A DNA stretch of 64,000 nt, from positions 186,001-250,000 of the forward strand of contig JAJDDY010000087.1 in the NCBI GenBank assembly GCA_029260075.1, given 5' to 3'. This DNA is from Phycisphaerae bacterium (GTDB taxonomy: Bacteria; Planctomycetota; Phycisphaerae; UBA1845). The notes under the pieces were generated by a model. That model ran no database searches. It was not told the origin of the DNA and was given only the letters and a program-made list of their open reading frames with translations. The translations under genes and the position numbers were made by a program. The stretch's first letter is position 1. Each line of letters starts with the position of its first letter. Positions 54,223-62,580 of the stretch are shown piece after piece.

Positions 54223-55791
54223 ATGGCTGATCAGGCAGAATCGAGTTCTTCCAACCTGGACCAGAAGCCGGTCGCGGCGGACCTTAGCGCAGCGGAACCG
54301 GCTGAAGCACCCAAGCCGGTCGACGACATCGCCAACGAAGCGCCCGTGGAAGAGCTTGATCTTGATCGAGAAGTGGCCAGCGCGTTCGCGTCGATGGACA
54401 AGAGCGACCTGGCCGAACTCACCGCAAACGTCACCGCCGAGGATCACAACTCCGATCCATCCGGCACCGAGCTCGTGGGTACGGTGGCCGGCATCTCCGA
54501 CGACGACGTGTTCCTTGATTTCGGTCCGAAGTCGCAGGGCATCCTCCCCCGCCGCGAAGTCCTCGAAGACAAATCGATTGTCGTCGGTGGCCGCCTTGAG
54601 GTCGTCGTCGAGCGCTTCGACCCGGAGTCCGGTGTCCTAATCGTTCACCGCAAAGGCACCGCTGTCCGGCCCACGTGGGAAAACCTCACGCCGGGACTAC
54701 TCGTCGAAGGTCGGGTCACCGGCATGATCAGGGGCGGTCTTGAGGTCGACTTGCGCGGCATCCGCGCGTTCATGCCGGGCTCGCACGCCAGTCTGAGCCC
54801 AATGAAAGACATCTCCGATCTACTCAACGAACGCATTAAGTGCGAAGTGCTTGAGGTGGACCAACGCGGCAAGAACGTGCTGGTCAGCCGGCGCAAGGTT
54901 ATGGAGCGCGAACAAGAAGCATCTCGCGAGAAGCTCGAAGCCACACTCGAGGTCGGCCAAACGCACAAAGGCGTCGTCCGCAACATCGCCGAGTTCGGAG
55001 CCTTTGTGGATATCGGTGGCCTCGAAGGGCTGGTCCACATTCGCGAGCTGAGCTGGGGCAACGTCGAAAAGGTCACCGACGTGGTTTCGGTTGGCCAGGA
55101 CGTCACTGTCCAGGTACTCAAGATCGATAAGAAGCGAGGCCGTCTCTCCCTGGGACTTAAGCAGGCCACCCCAGACCCGTGGTCAACGATCGGTGATCGT
55201 TACGCCGCCGGGACGGAGTTAAAGGTTCGCGTAGTACGACTCGCTGATTTCGGCGCCTTCGCCGAGCTTGAGGAGGGCATCGAGGCACTGATCCCGATCA
55301 GCGAAATGTCATGGGCGCGAATCCGACATTCGTCCAATGCGGTGAACATCGGCGACATGGTGGACGTGGTCGTTATTCGCTCCGCACCAGAGAAGCGCCG
55401 CATCGCGTTGAGCATGAAGCAAGCCCAAGCCGACCCATGGGAGGGCGTGCTCGAGAGCTTCGAAGAAAAATCCCTGGTGAAAGGTCGCGTGACGCGACTG
55501 GCTGACTTCGGCGCGTTCGTAGAGCTGGCACCCGGCGTCGAGGGGATGATCCACATTTCCGAGCTTTCCGATCGCCGCGTCAACACCTGCGGCGACGTCG
55601 TTCGCGTAGACCAAGAGGTCGAAGCCCGGGTCTTGGGCATCGATAAGGAAAACCGACGCATCGCCCTGTCGATTAAGCAGGTCGCGGCCCCACAAGTGGC
55701 GGAAGCGCCTGCCGCCGCCGAACCCGCCAAGCCACGAAAACCGCGCAAGAAACCACTTCGCGGTGGTCTGAGCAGCTACATCGACTGGTAG
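54223..55791 (+). CDS. rpsA: 30S ribosomal protein S1 (five S1 domains)
   Basis: 522 residues from ATG 54223 (MADQAESSSS). An acidic N-terminal extension (about 1-85) precedes five S1/OB domains. These begin at GTELVGTVAGISDDDVFLDF, GLLVEGRVTGMIRGGLEVDL, GQTHKGVVRNIAEFGAFVDI, GTELKVRVVRLADFGAFAEL and KSLVKGRVTRLADFGAFVEL. The third to fifth have the strong RNA-binding pattern GAFVDIGGLEGLVHIREL. The protein binds mRNA on the small subunit during initiation. A Lys/Arg tail (KPRKPRKKPLRGG) ends it. The family usually has four to six domains. Confidence 0.93.
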   Translation: MADQAESSSSNLDQKPVAADLSAAEPAEAPKPVDDIANEAPVEELDLDREVASAFASMDKSDLAELTANVTAEDHNSDPSGTELVGTVAGISDDDVFLDFGPKSQGILPRREVLEDKSIVVGGRLEVVVERFDPESGVLIVHRKGTAVRPTWENLTPGLLVEGRVTGMIRGGLEVDLRGIRAFMPGSHASLSPMKDISDLLNERIKCEVLEVDQRGKNVLVSRRKVMEREQEASREKLEATLEVGQTHKGVVRNIAEFGAFVDIGGLEGLVHIRELSWGNVEKVTDVVSVGQDVTVQVLKIDKKRGRLSLGLKQATPDPWSTIGDRYAAGTELKVRVVRLADFGAFAELEEGIEALIPISEMSWARIRHSSNAVNIGDMVDVVVIRSAPEKRRIALSMKQAQADPWEGVLESFEEKSLVKGRVTRLADFGAFVELAPGVEGMIHISELSDRRVNTCGDVVRVDQEVEARVLGIDKENRRIALSIKQVAAPQVAEAPAAAEPAKPRKPRKKPLRGGLSSYIDW

Positions 55792-55845
55792 GGCAGGTTC
55801 CACCTGCCTTTCCGCACCGTTACGACAGGTGGAACCCGCCCTACC
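55787..55845 (+). repeat. 20-bp inverted repeat across the rpsA stop codon
   Basis: Left arm 55787-55806 (GGTAGGGCAGGTTCCACCTG) and right arm 55826-55845 are complementary with one mismatch, around a 19-base loop. The rpsA stop TAG is inside the left arm. There is no T-run, so it is a palindromic repeat and at best a weak terminator. Confidence 0.75.
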
Positions 55846-56073
55846 GCTATTACCCATTCCCCCGGCCTGTACACCTACGGAAAGAACGGGGAGCCGCGCT
55901 GACACGGTAGCAGCCGGCATCAATAGCCATTGTGACAAGCGGAAAAGGGACTCGCCCGCCGTCGGAATGGCCGCATGTCGCACCGCGCGGCTGGCAATAG
56001 CCCGTCATTCTGACGCCCGATCTAACGCCGTGAACGGTTACCGAAATTTCTTCGTTTTGGATACTCTTTTTCC

Positions 56074-56102
56074 TTGACGAAGGGGGTTCGAGCGAGTACG
56101 GT
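56074..56102 (+). promoter_or_regulatory. Probable promoter of small secreted protein gene
   Basis: TTGACG (56074-56079), a 17-base spacer and TACGGT (56097-56102). The leader to ATG 56175 would be about 65 bases. The rest of the 383-bp gap 55792-56174 has no gene. Confidence 0.5.
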
Positions 56103-56174
56103 CTTGGTAGGTCACGTTGTTCCGATGACGTATCGTGACAACATACCGACATTTTCCGCAAAGGAGCTGTTTCA

Positions 56175-56441
56175 ATGAACACGCGCATATCTCGAAGTAG
56201 TCTGGTATTGGCGGCCTTGTGTTTTGCCTTCTTCGCGGTTGTTGGCTTGGGCTATTCGCAGAACCCACCCAGCGCGACAGATTGCCAGGCTTATGACAAC
56301 CAACTCAGTGATCTCGACGCGATGCTTGAGAATTGCGCTACTTTTAATGACTGCGGAATCGTGGAGATTATGCGAAACAATACGGCATGTTTGTCCGCCG
56401 AGTGTTGGGATGTTGTCGACGGCGTCTGTTCCGCCCAATAG
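56175..56441 (+). CDS. Small secreted Cys-containing protein
   Basis: 88 residues with a strong ribosome site (AAGGAG eight bases before the ATG). A clear signal peptide (SSLVLAALCFAFFAVVGLGYSQ) leads to a mature part of about 60 residues. Its five Cys (DCQAYDN, ENCATFNDCG, NTACLSAECWD, GVCSAQ) are likely disulfide-bonded. No family is recognised. It lies 58 bases before another secreted protein on the same strand, so the two may be one transcript. Confidence 0.7.
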   Translation: MNTRISRSSLVLAALCFAFFAVVGLGYSQNPPSATDCQAYDNQLSDLDAMLENCATFNDCGIVEIMRNNTACLSAECWDVVDGVCSAQ

Positions 56442-56517
56442 AGAAGTGTCGATCGGTTTCCGGCTTGATCGCCTTTCATAACGATCTTGCTATGCAACAA
56501 TGAGAAGTGATGGAAAC

Positions 56518-57516
56518 ATGGTAGAGCGTCTTCTCATTTCTCTGCTGACCGTGGCGTCGTCTGGTGTTCTTGTGGCGCATTCCGTGTCGGCAGGTCCGCA
56601 GGACGACAAGAAGTGCATCTTCCCCGGTGACTGCCTACGTCATGGGTTCTACAGACCCAACATATGGGGTACGTGTGAGAGTCGTTCCGCGTGGAGGGAG
56701 CGGTACCTCAGCGCCACGCCCGAGCAGCGTTCGCAGATGTGGGACGAGCGCGGCAAACCGATGGACCGGAGAATTTTTGACGCTTATGACCTCACGGAGG
56801 GTCAAAGGGAGGTGTGCGATCGCATCCGCGAGCGAACCATTGCGGAATGGCGGCGCGGGATGGGCGAACAGTTTGAAGAGGGTCGCGGCCTGCGGGCGCA
56901 GTTGCTGGAGCGCATCGGCGAACGCGTTGATATGAGCAGAGAGGTAATAAAAGGAAACGCAAGCGCCGCCGAGATGATGAAGAAGCAGAGAAGTCATCGC
57001 GAGGGGGCTGTGGAACGCGGTATCCGCGAGCGGCTGGAGCAAATCAACCGCAAACATCCAATCGATTGGAGTGACCTGGCCGACAGGATCGAGGACGCCT
57101 TGCCGCCGGAGCAGGCCAAGCGAGGGCGTCAACGGTTGTCAGAAAAGTTTCCGTATACTATCTCAAGCGTCCACGGGGGGAAACTCGGGGCTGACGAACC
57201 GGCAACCGACGGTCGCGCGAGTGATATCGACCGATGGGGTGTGTACTTCCGGGAGTTCACGGCTCGGTATGAACTGGCTGACGGGCAGTCGAATGCCGCG
57301 GAATCGATTCTTGAGGAGGTGCGTGAACGAGGCGCCCAACTCACCAAGAATATGCGCGATGACGTCGCTCGCTACCAAAAAAGTGCGGATGAAGAATCGC
57401 CCCGACATCGACTCGATGTCTTCCAGCTTGACATAGACGACTTACTGGAAGAATTCAGAACGCGCTTGGACGCCCTCTTGACTACTGCTCAAAAGCAGGC
57501 GACTACAACGCCCTAA
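56518..57516 (+). CDS. Secreted helical protein of unknown function
   Basis: 332 residues from ATG 56518 (MVERLLISLL); ATG 56500 is in frame but lacks a better site. The signal peptide ends near SVSAGPQ. The mature part starts with a Cys pair region (KKCIFPGDCLRHGFYRPN, GTCES) and is then almost wholly helical and charged: RDGERGKPM-type turns, long Glu/Arg helices (REGAVERGIRERLEQINRKH) and coiled-coil potential around EESPRHRLDVFQLDIDDLLEE. No enzyme motif is visible. It could be a periplasmic structural or chaperone-like protein. Confidence 0.65.
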   Translation: MVERLLISLLTVASSGVLVAHSVSAGPQDDKKCIFPGDCLRHGFYRPNIWGTCESRSAWRERYLSATPEQRSQMWDERGKPMDRRIFDAYDLTEGQREVCDRIRERTIAEWRRGMGEQFEEGRGLRAQLLERIGERVDMSREVIKGNASAAEMMKKQRSHREGAVERGIRERLEQINRKHPIDWSDLADRIEDALPPEQAKRGRQRLSEKFPYTISSVHGGKLGADEPATDGRASDIDRWGVYFREFTARYELADGQSNAAESILEEVRERGAQLTKNMRDDVARYQKSADEESPRHRLDVFQLDIDDLLEEFRTRLDALLTTAQKQATTTP

Positions 57517-57534
57517 GTCATACATCCACTGATT

Positions 57535-57562
57535 GAGTTGCGTCATCGGACTCTTTCTTCGT
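57535..57562 (-). pseudogene. Remnant of a gene start related to the zinc-ribbon membrane gene
   Basis: GAGTTGCGTCATCGGACTCTTT here is identical to 38623-38644, the first codons (KESDDAT) of the minus-strand membrane zinc-ribbon gene. A degenerate hairpin region follows in the same relative position. Only about 25 bases remain, so it is a relic, not a gene. Confidence 0.4.
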
Positions 57563-57863
57563 GACGCCCCTATCCACGGGTGCGCGAACCCCGCGCTACA
57601 TGAGTTCTTTCTCGCGCCTCATGCGGGGTGTGGGGTGCTCCATTCTTCGCTGTTTGGACCGGAGACAAGGGTTCCAACCGCCTTTCTGCGCCGTCGCGGC
57701 GAATGAAACCAACCCGACCGCATGTACCCGACCAGCAATACCACATAGGATCGCGCACACACGCCAACTCCGATCCAAATTCACTCAGCTAGTCATCTTG
57801 TGCGAATTCGCTAAGCTACTCGCGTGATTGGACAACTGAGGGGTTGGTCTGCGATCAATTTGC

Positions 57864-58013
57864 GGGCTAACAGCCTGTTGGAAAATTCTTGTATTCGAGC
57901 ACGTTGCCTCGGTCCCGCCCGCGACGATGGGCCGCGTCCCGATTAAGAGGCGGGAATCGCTAATGGATCACCGGCTGGAAGCCGGTGCCACACTTTTTCA
58001 ACGGGCTGCTAAC
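57864..58013 (+). repeat. MITE-like repeat family A, full copy 3
   Basis: 150 bp with ends GCTAACAGCCTGTTGGAAAA and TTTTTCAACGGGCTGCTAAC, inverted repeats of about 18 bases with few mismatches, and the central ACCGGCT-GGA-AGCCGGT palindrome. It is the best-preserved family-A copy. The rest of the gap 57517-58077 has no gene. Confidence 0.82.
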
Positions 58014-58077
58014 TGATTCATGGCTTCAGCCCACTGCCTCTCAGTGTCGGACACCCCGAGACCAGAAGACAGCCGAA

Positions 58078-58545
58078 ATGAAATTCGTACTCATCGATCG
58101 AATCGTAGAGCTGTCGCGTGGTGAACGCATCGTGGCCGACAAGGCTGTCAGCCTGGCCGAAGAGTATCTGGGCGACCACTTTCCGACGTTTCCGGTGCTC
58201 CCTGGCGTGATGATGCTGGAGACCATGGTCGAAGCCGCTGGCTGGCTGGTCCGGGACGCTCAGGATTTCCATTCCCCGGTGATCTTGCTCCGCTACGCGA
58301 AAAACGTTACATATAAGAACTTCGTCAGACCGGGCAATATCCTCAGGGTGTCCGTAACCTGCCGGCAACTGTCGTCCGGCGAAAGCGATTTTTCCGGTGT
58401 CGGCCACTGTCGTGATGACGAGGTGGTCCGGGCCAGGTTCGGGTTGACCCATCTTTCTCTAAGCGAAGATGGCCTCGGACCAACGCCAGTGGAACAAGAG
58501 CTTGCCGACGCGGGGCGAGCCGATTTGATACGTTTGCGGTGCTAG
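58078..58545 (+). CDS. FabZ-like 3-hydroxyacyl-ACP dehydratase 1
   Basis: 155 residues from ATG 58078 (MKFVLIDRIV). The hotdog fold has the active His in EEYLGDHFPTFPVLPGVMML and the acid in MLETMVEAAGWLV, as in FabZ. YAKNVTYKNFVRPGNILRVS matches the FabZ central strand. It should remove water from 3-hydroxyacyl-ACP. It is the first gene of an operon (FabZ1, ACP, FabZ2, KAS-like, KAS) with short gaps or overlaps. It probably serves a specialised lipid pathway, since the genes differ from the housekeeping fab arrangement. Confidence 0.88.
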   Translation: MKFVLIDRIVELSRGERIVADKAVSLAEEYLGDHFPTFPVLPGVMMLETMVEAAGWLVRDAQDFHSPVILLRYAKNVTYKNFVRPGNILRVSVTCRQLSSGESDFSGVGHCRDDEVVRARFGLTHLSLSEDGLGPTPVEQELADAGRADLIRLRC

Positions 58546-58632
58546 GACGTCCCCAAGACCCACGCGGTCGGGACGTGGACAGCGATTTCGCAGCACCGGG
58601 CAAAACCGATTGACAATGGAGGTTGTACCGGA

Positions 58633-59043
58633 ATGGCTCTTAGCCGTGAAGAAGTGTTCGCAAAGGTCAAAGATGTGCTCAGTGACGCTCTGGGTGTGGA
58701 CGATGACGAGGTGAAATCGGAGGCTACGCTTCAGGGCGACCTCGGCGCCGAGAGCATCGACTTTCTTGACATCGTGTTTCGCCTTGAGAAAGAGTTCTCG
58801 ATCAAAATTCCTAAGGGTGAACTCTTTCCCGAGGACATCCTCAACAATCCCGAGTTCGTCGATGGCGACAAGATGACGCCGGTGGGGCTTGAAAAGCTCA
58901 AGTCCGCCATGCCGCACGCCGACTTCACGGAATTCGAGCAGTCGCCCGACGTAGACAGCATGTCCAATCTGTTCACGGTCAACACGATCGTCAACTATGT
59001 CGAGACCAAACTCGCGGCGACGCAATCCGTAACCACGGGTTGA
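58633..59043 (+). CDS. Acyl carrier protein, extended form
   Basis: 136 residues, longer than the usual 75-80. The first 60 or so match ACP: VKDVLSDALGVDDDEVKSEA and the phosphopantetheine Ser in DLGAESIDFLDIVFRLEKEF. A further 70 residues, FPEDILNNPEFVDGDKMTPV through SMSNLFTVNTIVNYVETKL, form an insertion and a C-terminal helix not found in AcpP. It carries acyl intermediates between the dehydratases and condensing enzymes of this operon. A Shine-Dalgarno-like GGAGG lies about nine bases before the ATG. Confidence 0.9.
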   Translation: MALSREEVFAKVKDVLSDALGVDDDEVKSEATLQGDLGAESIDFLDIVFRLEKEFSIKIPKGELFPEDILNNPEFVDGDKMTPVGLEKLKSAMPHADFTEFEQSPDVDSMSNLFTVNTIVNYVETKLAATQSVTTG

Positions 59044-59079
59044 TGACCGCCTCATTCCCTCGGGCCACGGCAACGTATC

Positions 59080-59580
59080 ATGCGCTGGTTTTGGATCGAT
59101 ACGCTCGTTGACTTCGAGTCCGGAGTGCGGGCTTCGGGCGTGAAGAACGTCAGCCTAGCCGAGGAATATCTGCACGACCATTTCCCCGGCTACCCGGTCA
59201 TGCCCCCCACGCTCATGATTGAGGGGATGGCTCAGACCGCGGGCATTCTTGTCGGGGAAGCGCGGGGGTTTGCCGAAAACGTCATCCTCGCCAAAGTGCG
59301 CAACGCAGAGTTCAACGCCTACGCTCGTCCGGGTGATCAGGTACAATACGATGCCACGGTCGACGTGCTCGACGATCGCGCCGGCGTTACGAGCGGGACC
59401 ATCCGCATCAATGGCCAAGAGACCGGTCGGGTGGATTTGATTTTTTCGCACATCGGACAGGCGGAAAAGCCGGTCGACGTGCCCGATCACAATTTTGTGT
59501 TCACCCGGGAATTATTGTCGTTCGTCGACGATTTCAGAAAGCGGTCGAAACAAGGTAGCGGCGGAAGCGATGAACGATAG
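59080..59580 (+). CDS. FabZ-like 3-hydroxyacyl-ACP dehydratase 2
   Basis: 166 residues, hotdog fold. The His is in YLHDHFPGYPVMPPTLMIEG and the acid in MIEGMAQTAGILV. The usual Gly in MPG is Pro here (MPPT), also seen in dehydratases outside the core FabZ group. AKVRNAEFNAYARPGDQVQY is the middle strand. It differs from the first dehydratase, so the two may act at different chain lengths or one may isomerise. Its 3' end overlaps the KAS-like gene by 11 bases. Confidence 0.86.
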   Translation: MRWFWIDTLVDFESGVRASGVKNVSLAEEYLHDHFPGYPVMPPTLMIEGMAQTAGILVGEARGFAENVILAKVRNAEFNAYARPGDQVQYDATVDVLDDRAGVTSGTIRINGQETGRVDLIFSHIGQAEKPVDVPDHNFVFTRELLSFVDDFRKRSKQGSGGSDER

Positions 59581-60910
59581 GCGACGTGTGGTGATTACCG
59601 GGTTGGGCGTCGTAGCCCCAACCGCTCTTGGTATCGAACCGTTCTGGGACGGCTTGATCCAGAAGTCGACGGGCGTGCGCCGGATCGATTCGTTCGATCC
59701 GTCAGCCATGAAAGCACAAATCGCCGGGTCACTGCCCCCGTACAAACTCGGCGACTACATCCCCAAAGCCTACCGAAAAAGCGCCAAGGTCATGGCCTGC
59801 GATATCAAAATCGCGGTGGTCGCATCTTACCTCGCCGTGCGCGACGCCGGATTGATTACCAAGTGCACCATCGGGCGCGGCGAGTCGCCCGGACCGACCA
59901 ACGTAGAAAGTCAGCGATTCGGAGCCAACATCGGCGCCGGACTTATTTGTGCGGACCTTGGCGAACTCGCCGGAGCGCTGGCGACGGCCGCTGACGAGAA
60001 CGGTCGCTTCAGCCTCACACGCTGGGGTGCCGAAGGCATGACGAACCTGACGCCCCTTTGGCTGCTCAAGTTCCTGCCCAACATGCTCGCCTGCCACGTC
60101 ACGATTGTTCACGACGCCCAAGCGCCGTCGAACACCCTGACCTGCGGCGAAGCGTCAAGCCATCTGGCCATCGGCGAAGCGTTTCGCACGATCGGCCGCG
60201 GCGACGCCGATCTATGCATTTGCGGCGGAGCGGAGAGCAAGGTCAATCCGCTCGCGATGATCCGGCCTCAGCTTCGCAATCGACTGAATACAACCTGCAA
60301 CGAAAACCCCGAACGTGCGTCTCAGCCCTTCGCCGCCCAGCCTCATGGCATGGTGAATTCCGAGGGTGGCGGACTTGTTATTCTTGAAGAGCTCAGCCAC
60401 GCGCAGGCTCGCGGCGCCAGGATTTACGGCGAGGTCACGGGTTTCGGTACCGCAGCCAGCAGCCTTAGTTGGGTCAAGCCGGACGAGGACGGCGGTCCGA
60501 TGGCCCGGGCTTTGACCCGAGCCATGTCCGATGCACAGGTGACCGCTTCCGATGTCGACCTCGTAGCACCGTTCGGCTCCGCTTCCGTGGAACACGATGC
60601 GGCTGAGATGGCTGCGTGGAACAAAACGTTCGGCGATCGACTAAGCGAAATCCCCGCGATGGTGACCAAGGGCGGGCTCGGTAACAACGGCGCCGGCTCT
60701 GGAGCGATCGACTTCGCCGCCACAGCCGTCGCGCTCCACCGCAACACCGTGCCGCCGTCGCTCAACACAGCCAACCTCGACCCGGCGTGCCGTTTCCGTT
60801 TCGTTCAAAATGACCCCCAAGACGCACCGATCGACTGTGCGATCACGCTCGGGACCGCCCTCGCCGGTGGCCAAAGCGCCGCCCTGGTCATTCGAAAAGT
60901 TCAGGAGTAA
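59570..60910 (+). CDS. Beta-ketoacyl-ACP synthase homologue lacking both active-site His
   Basis: 446 residues from ATG 59570, which overlaps the dehydratase stop. The thiolase fold is clear (RVVITGLGVVAPTALGIEPF, VNSEGGGLVILEELSHA). The nucleophile Cys192 is kept (NTLTCGEASSHLAIGEA). The first His of NAHGT is Phe335 (LVAPFGSAS), and the second His of GH is Asn372 (GGLGNNGAGSG). Classical KAS needs Cys-His-His for decarboxylative condensation, so it is probably not a normal condensing enzyme. It may be the partner subunit of the intact KAS downstream, as in KS-CLF pairs, where the partner lacks the Cys instead. Confidence 0.85.
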   Translation: MNDRRRVVITGLGVVAPTALGIEPFWDGLIQKSTGVRRIDSFDPSAMKAQIAGSLPPYKLGDYIPKAYRKSAKVMACDIKIAVVASYLAVRDAGLITKCTIGRGESPGPTNVESQRFGANIGAGLICADLGELAGALATAADENGRFSLTRWGAEGMTNLTPLWLLKFLPNMLACHVTIVHDAQAPSNTLTCGEASSHLAIGEAFRTIGRGDADLCICGGAESKVNPLAMIRPQLRNRLNTTCNENPERASQPFAAQPHGMVNSEGGGLVILEELSHAQARGARIYGEVTGFGTAASSLSWVKPDEDGGPMARALTRAMSDAQVTASDVDLVAPFGSASVEHDAAEMAAWNKTFGDRLSEIPAMVTKGGLGNNGAGSGAIDFAATAVALHRNTVPPSLNTANLDPACRFRFVQNDPQDAPIDCAITLGTALAGGQSAALVIRKVQE

Positions 60911-60914
60911 CCAC

Positions 60915-62219
60915 GTGTCGCGACGCGTTGTCATTACAGGAATGGGCTGGGTTACGCCGCTAGGCCACGAGTTGGAATCGGTCTGGCGGCGCATGCTTCA
61001 ATCCGAAAGCGGCGTGGCGCCGACCACCATCTTCGACGGGCACACGTTTCCCACATCGTTCGCAGCCGAGGTGAAAGACTTCTCACTATCGACGTTTCTT
61101 GGCGATGACGCCGCACGCCACGACAGCGCCAGCCGAAATACCCGCTTCGCACTCGCGGCGGCGTCCGAGGCTTGGAAACACGCCGGGATGTGCGACTACA
61201 TCGGCCTCGATGCTTCACGCGTCGGCGTGTACCTAGGCGGCGGCGAGGGGCCGGTCGATTTCGACCCCTTGTCCAGCGCCGGCCTTGCGGGCTGCCTCTC
61301 CGACAGTGGAGAAATACAAGAGCTGGACACAATTAAATGGGTTCAGGTCGCCGAAAAACTGCTCAACGGAACGAACGAATTGGAGCAAGAGCCGAACTTG
61401 GCCGGCGCCCACATCGCCGCCCAATTCGGAGCCGAGGGGCCTAACTTCAACACGCTAACCGCCTGCGCCGCCAGCACGCAAGCATTGGGAGAGGCTGCGA
61501 ACATCATTCGCTACGGCGATGCCGACGTGATGATCTCCGGCGGAACACACAGCATGATCCATCCGCTGGGCATGACGGGTTTCGTTCGCCTTACCGCGCT
61601 GTCGACGCGCAACGATTCACCCGCCACGGCGTCGCGACCCTTCGACCGCACGCGCGACGGCTTCGTGCTCGGTGAGGGCGCGGGCATCTTAATCTTGGAA
61701 GAACTGGAACACGCGCGGCGCCGCGGCGCAGCAGTGCTCGGCGAAATCGTCGGGTTCGGCTCGACAGCCGACGCATTCCGCATCACCGACATCGACGAAG
61801 ACGCTCGCGGCGGGATCGCCTCTATGGAGCGAGCGATGAAAAGCGCCGGCATGACCCCCGACGACATCGACTACATCTCCGCACACGGAACCGGCACGGA
61901 AGAAAATGACAAGATCGAGTCACTGGCCATCACCAAACTGTTCGGCGAGCGGGCCGGCCACGTGCCCATGAGCAGCATCAAGAGCATGATCGGCCATCTC
62001 ATCGCCGCCGCCGGCGCGGTTGAGCTAATCACCTGCGTACTGGCCATGCGCGACGGCGTCGTACCACCCACGATCAACTACGAACACCCCGACCCCAACT
62101 GCCCACTCGACTACGTCCCCAACAAACCCAAATCCATACCCGTCCGCGCTGCGCTGTCCAACAGCTTCGGATTCGGCGGGCAGAACAATACGCTGATCGT
62201 TAAAGCACCGTCTACGTAG
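60915..62219 (+). CDS. Beta-ketoacyl-ACP synthase II-type (FabF-like), intact triad
   Basis: 434 residues from GTG 60915, with AGGAG eight bases upstream. The Cys-His-His triad is complete: Cys184 in LTACAASTQALGEA, His324 in ISAHGTGTEEND, His361 in SIKSMIGHLIAAAGAVE. SNSFGFGGQNNTLIV ends the fold. It condenses acyl-ACP with malonyl-ACP. It starts four bases after the KAS-like gene, which fits a heterodimer. It is the last gene of the operon. Confidence 0.93.
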   Translation: MSRRVVITGMGWVTPLGHELESVWRRMLQSESGVAPTTIFDGHTFPTSFAAEVKDFSLSTFLGDDAARHDSASRNTRFALAAASEAWKHAGMCDYIGLDASRVGVYLGGGEGPVDFDPLSSAGLAGCLSDSGEIQELDTIKWVQVAEKLLNGTNELEQEPNLAGAHIAAQFGAEGPNFNTLTACAASTQALGEAANIIRYGDADVMISGGTHSMIHPLGMTGFVRLTALSTRNDSPATASRPFDRTRDGFVLGEGAGILILEELEHARRRGAAVLGEIVGFGSTADAFRITDIDEDARGGIASMERAMKSAGMTPDDIDYISAHGTGTEENDKIESLAITKLFGERAGHVPMSSIKSMIGHLIAAAGAVELITCVLAMRDGVVPPTINYEHPDPNCPLDYVPNKPKSIPVRAALSNSFGFGGQNNTLIVKAPST

Positions 62220-62274
62220 GCCACAATGCGCCCGCGGCGTGCCCATGCTCGGGCAGTGTGGGATACTTTCCGTG

Positions 62275-62292
62275 CCCCCCCCCAAAAAAAAA
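62275..62292. repeat. C9-A9 homopolymer tract
   Basis: Nine C followed by nine A, flanked by CGTGC and GCACG. It is in the 361-bp gap between the KAS gene and the lipoprotein gene, which otherwise has only a promoter-like sequence. It is prone to slippage and to assembly error. Confidence 0.7.
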
Positions 62293-62351
62293 TTGCACGA
62301 ACGGTGCGCTTCCTCCGTTCAGATGACGCATGTATTGTCGGAGCTTGGATC

Positions 62352-62380
62352 TTGACAGCGGCCGATCGCCATGTTACCCT
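62352..62380 (+). promoter_or_regulatory. Probable promoter of Cys-rich lipoprotein gene
   Basis: Perfect TTGACA (62352-62357), a 17-base spacer, TACCCT (62375-62380). The leader to ATG 62581 would be near 195 bases. Confidence 0.45.
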
Positions 62381-62580
62381 GGCTTCAATCTTTCATCATC
62401 GCAGCCACTGTGGGCGCGACGGCTTGGAGAGGGATTCGGGGGACCCGGTTACCGATTCTTGGGCCGAATATCCGCCACGCATCACCACCGCTGCTCAACA
62501 CACAGCATGACCACGAAGTCTCCAGCCCTTGGCGACGGTTGCGGGACAAGAACGTCAACTCGCCCATAGGATTACATGAC

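Noticed and set aside
55787-55845. Rho-independent terminator after rpsA
   Set aside because: The stem is strong but the loop is 19 bases and no T-run follows on either strand.
56060-56110. GGGTTCGAGC stretch as a possible tRNA T-arm
   Set aside because: No acceptor, D or anticodon stems can be built around it; it lies within a promoter-like sequence.
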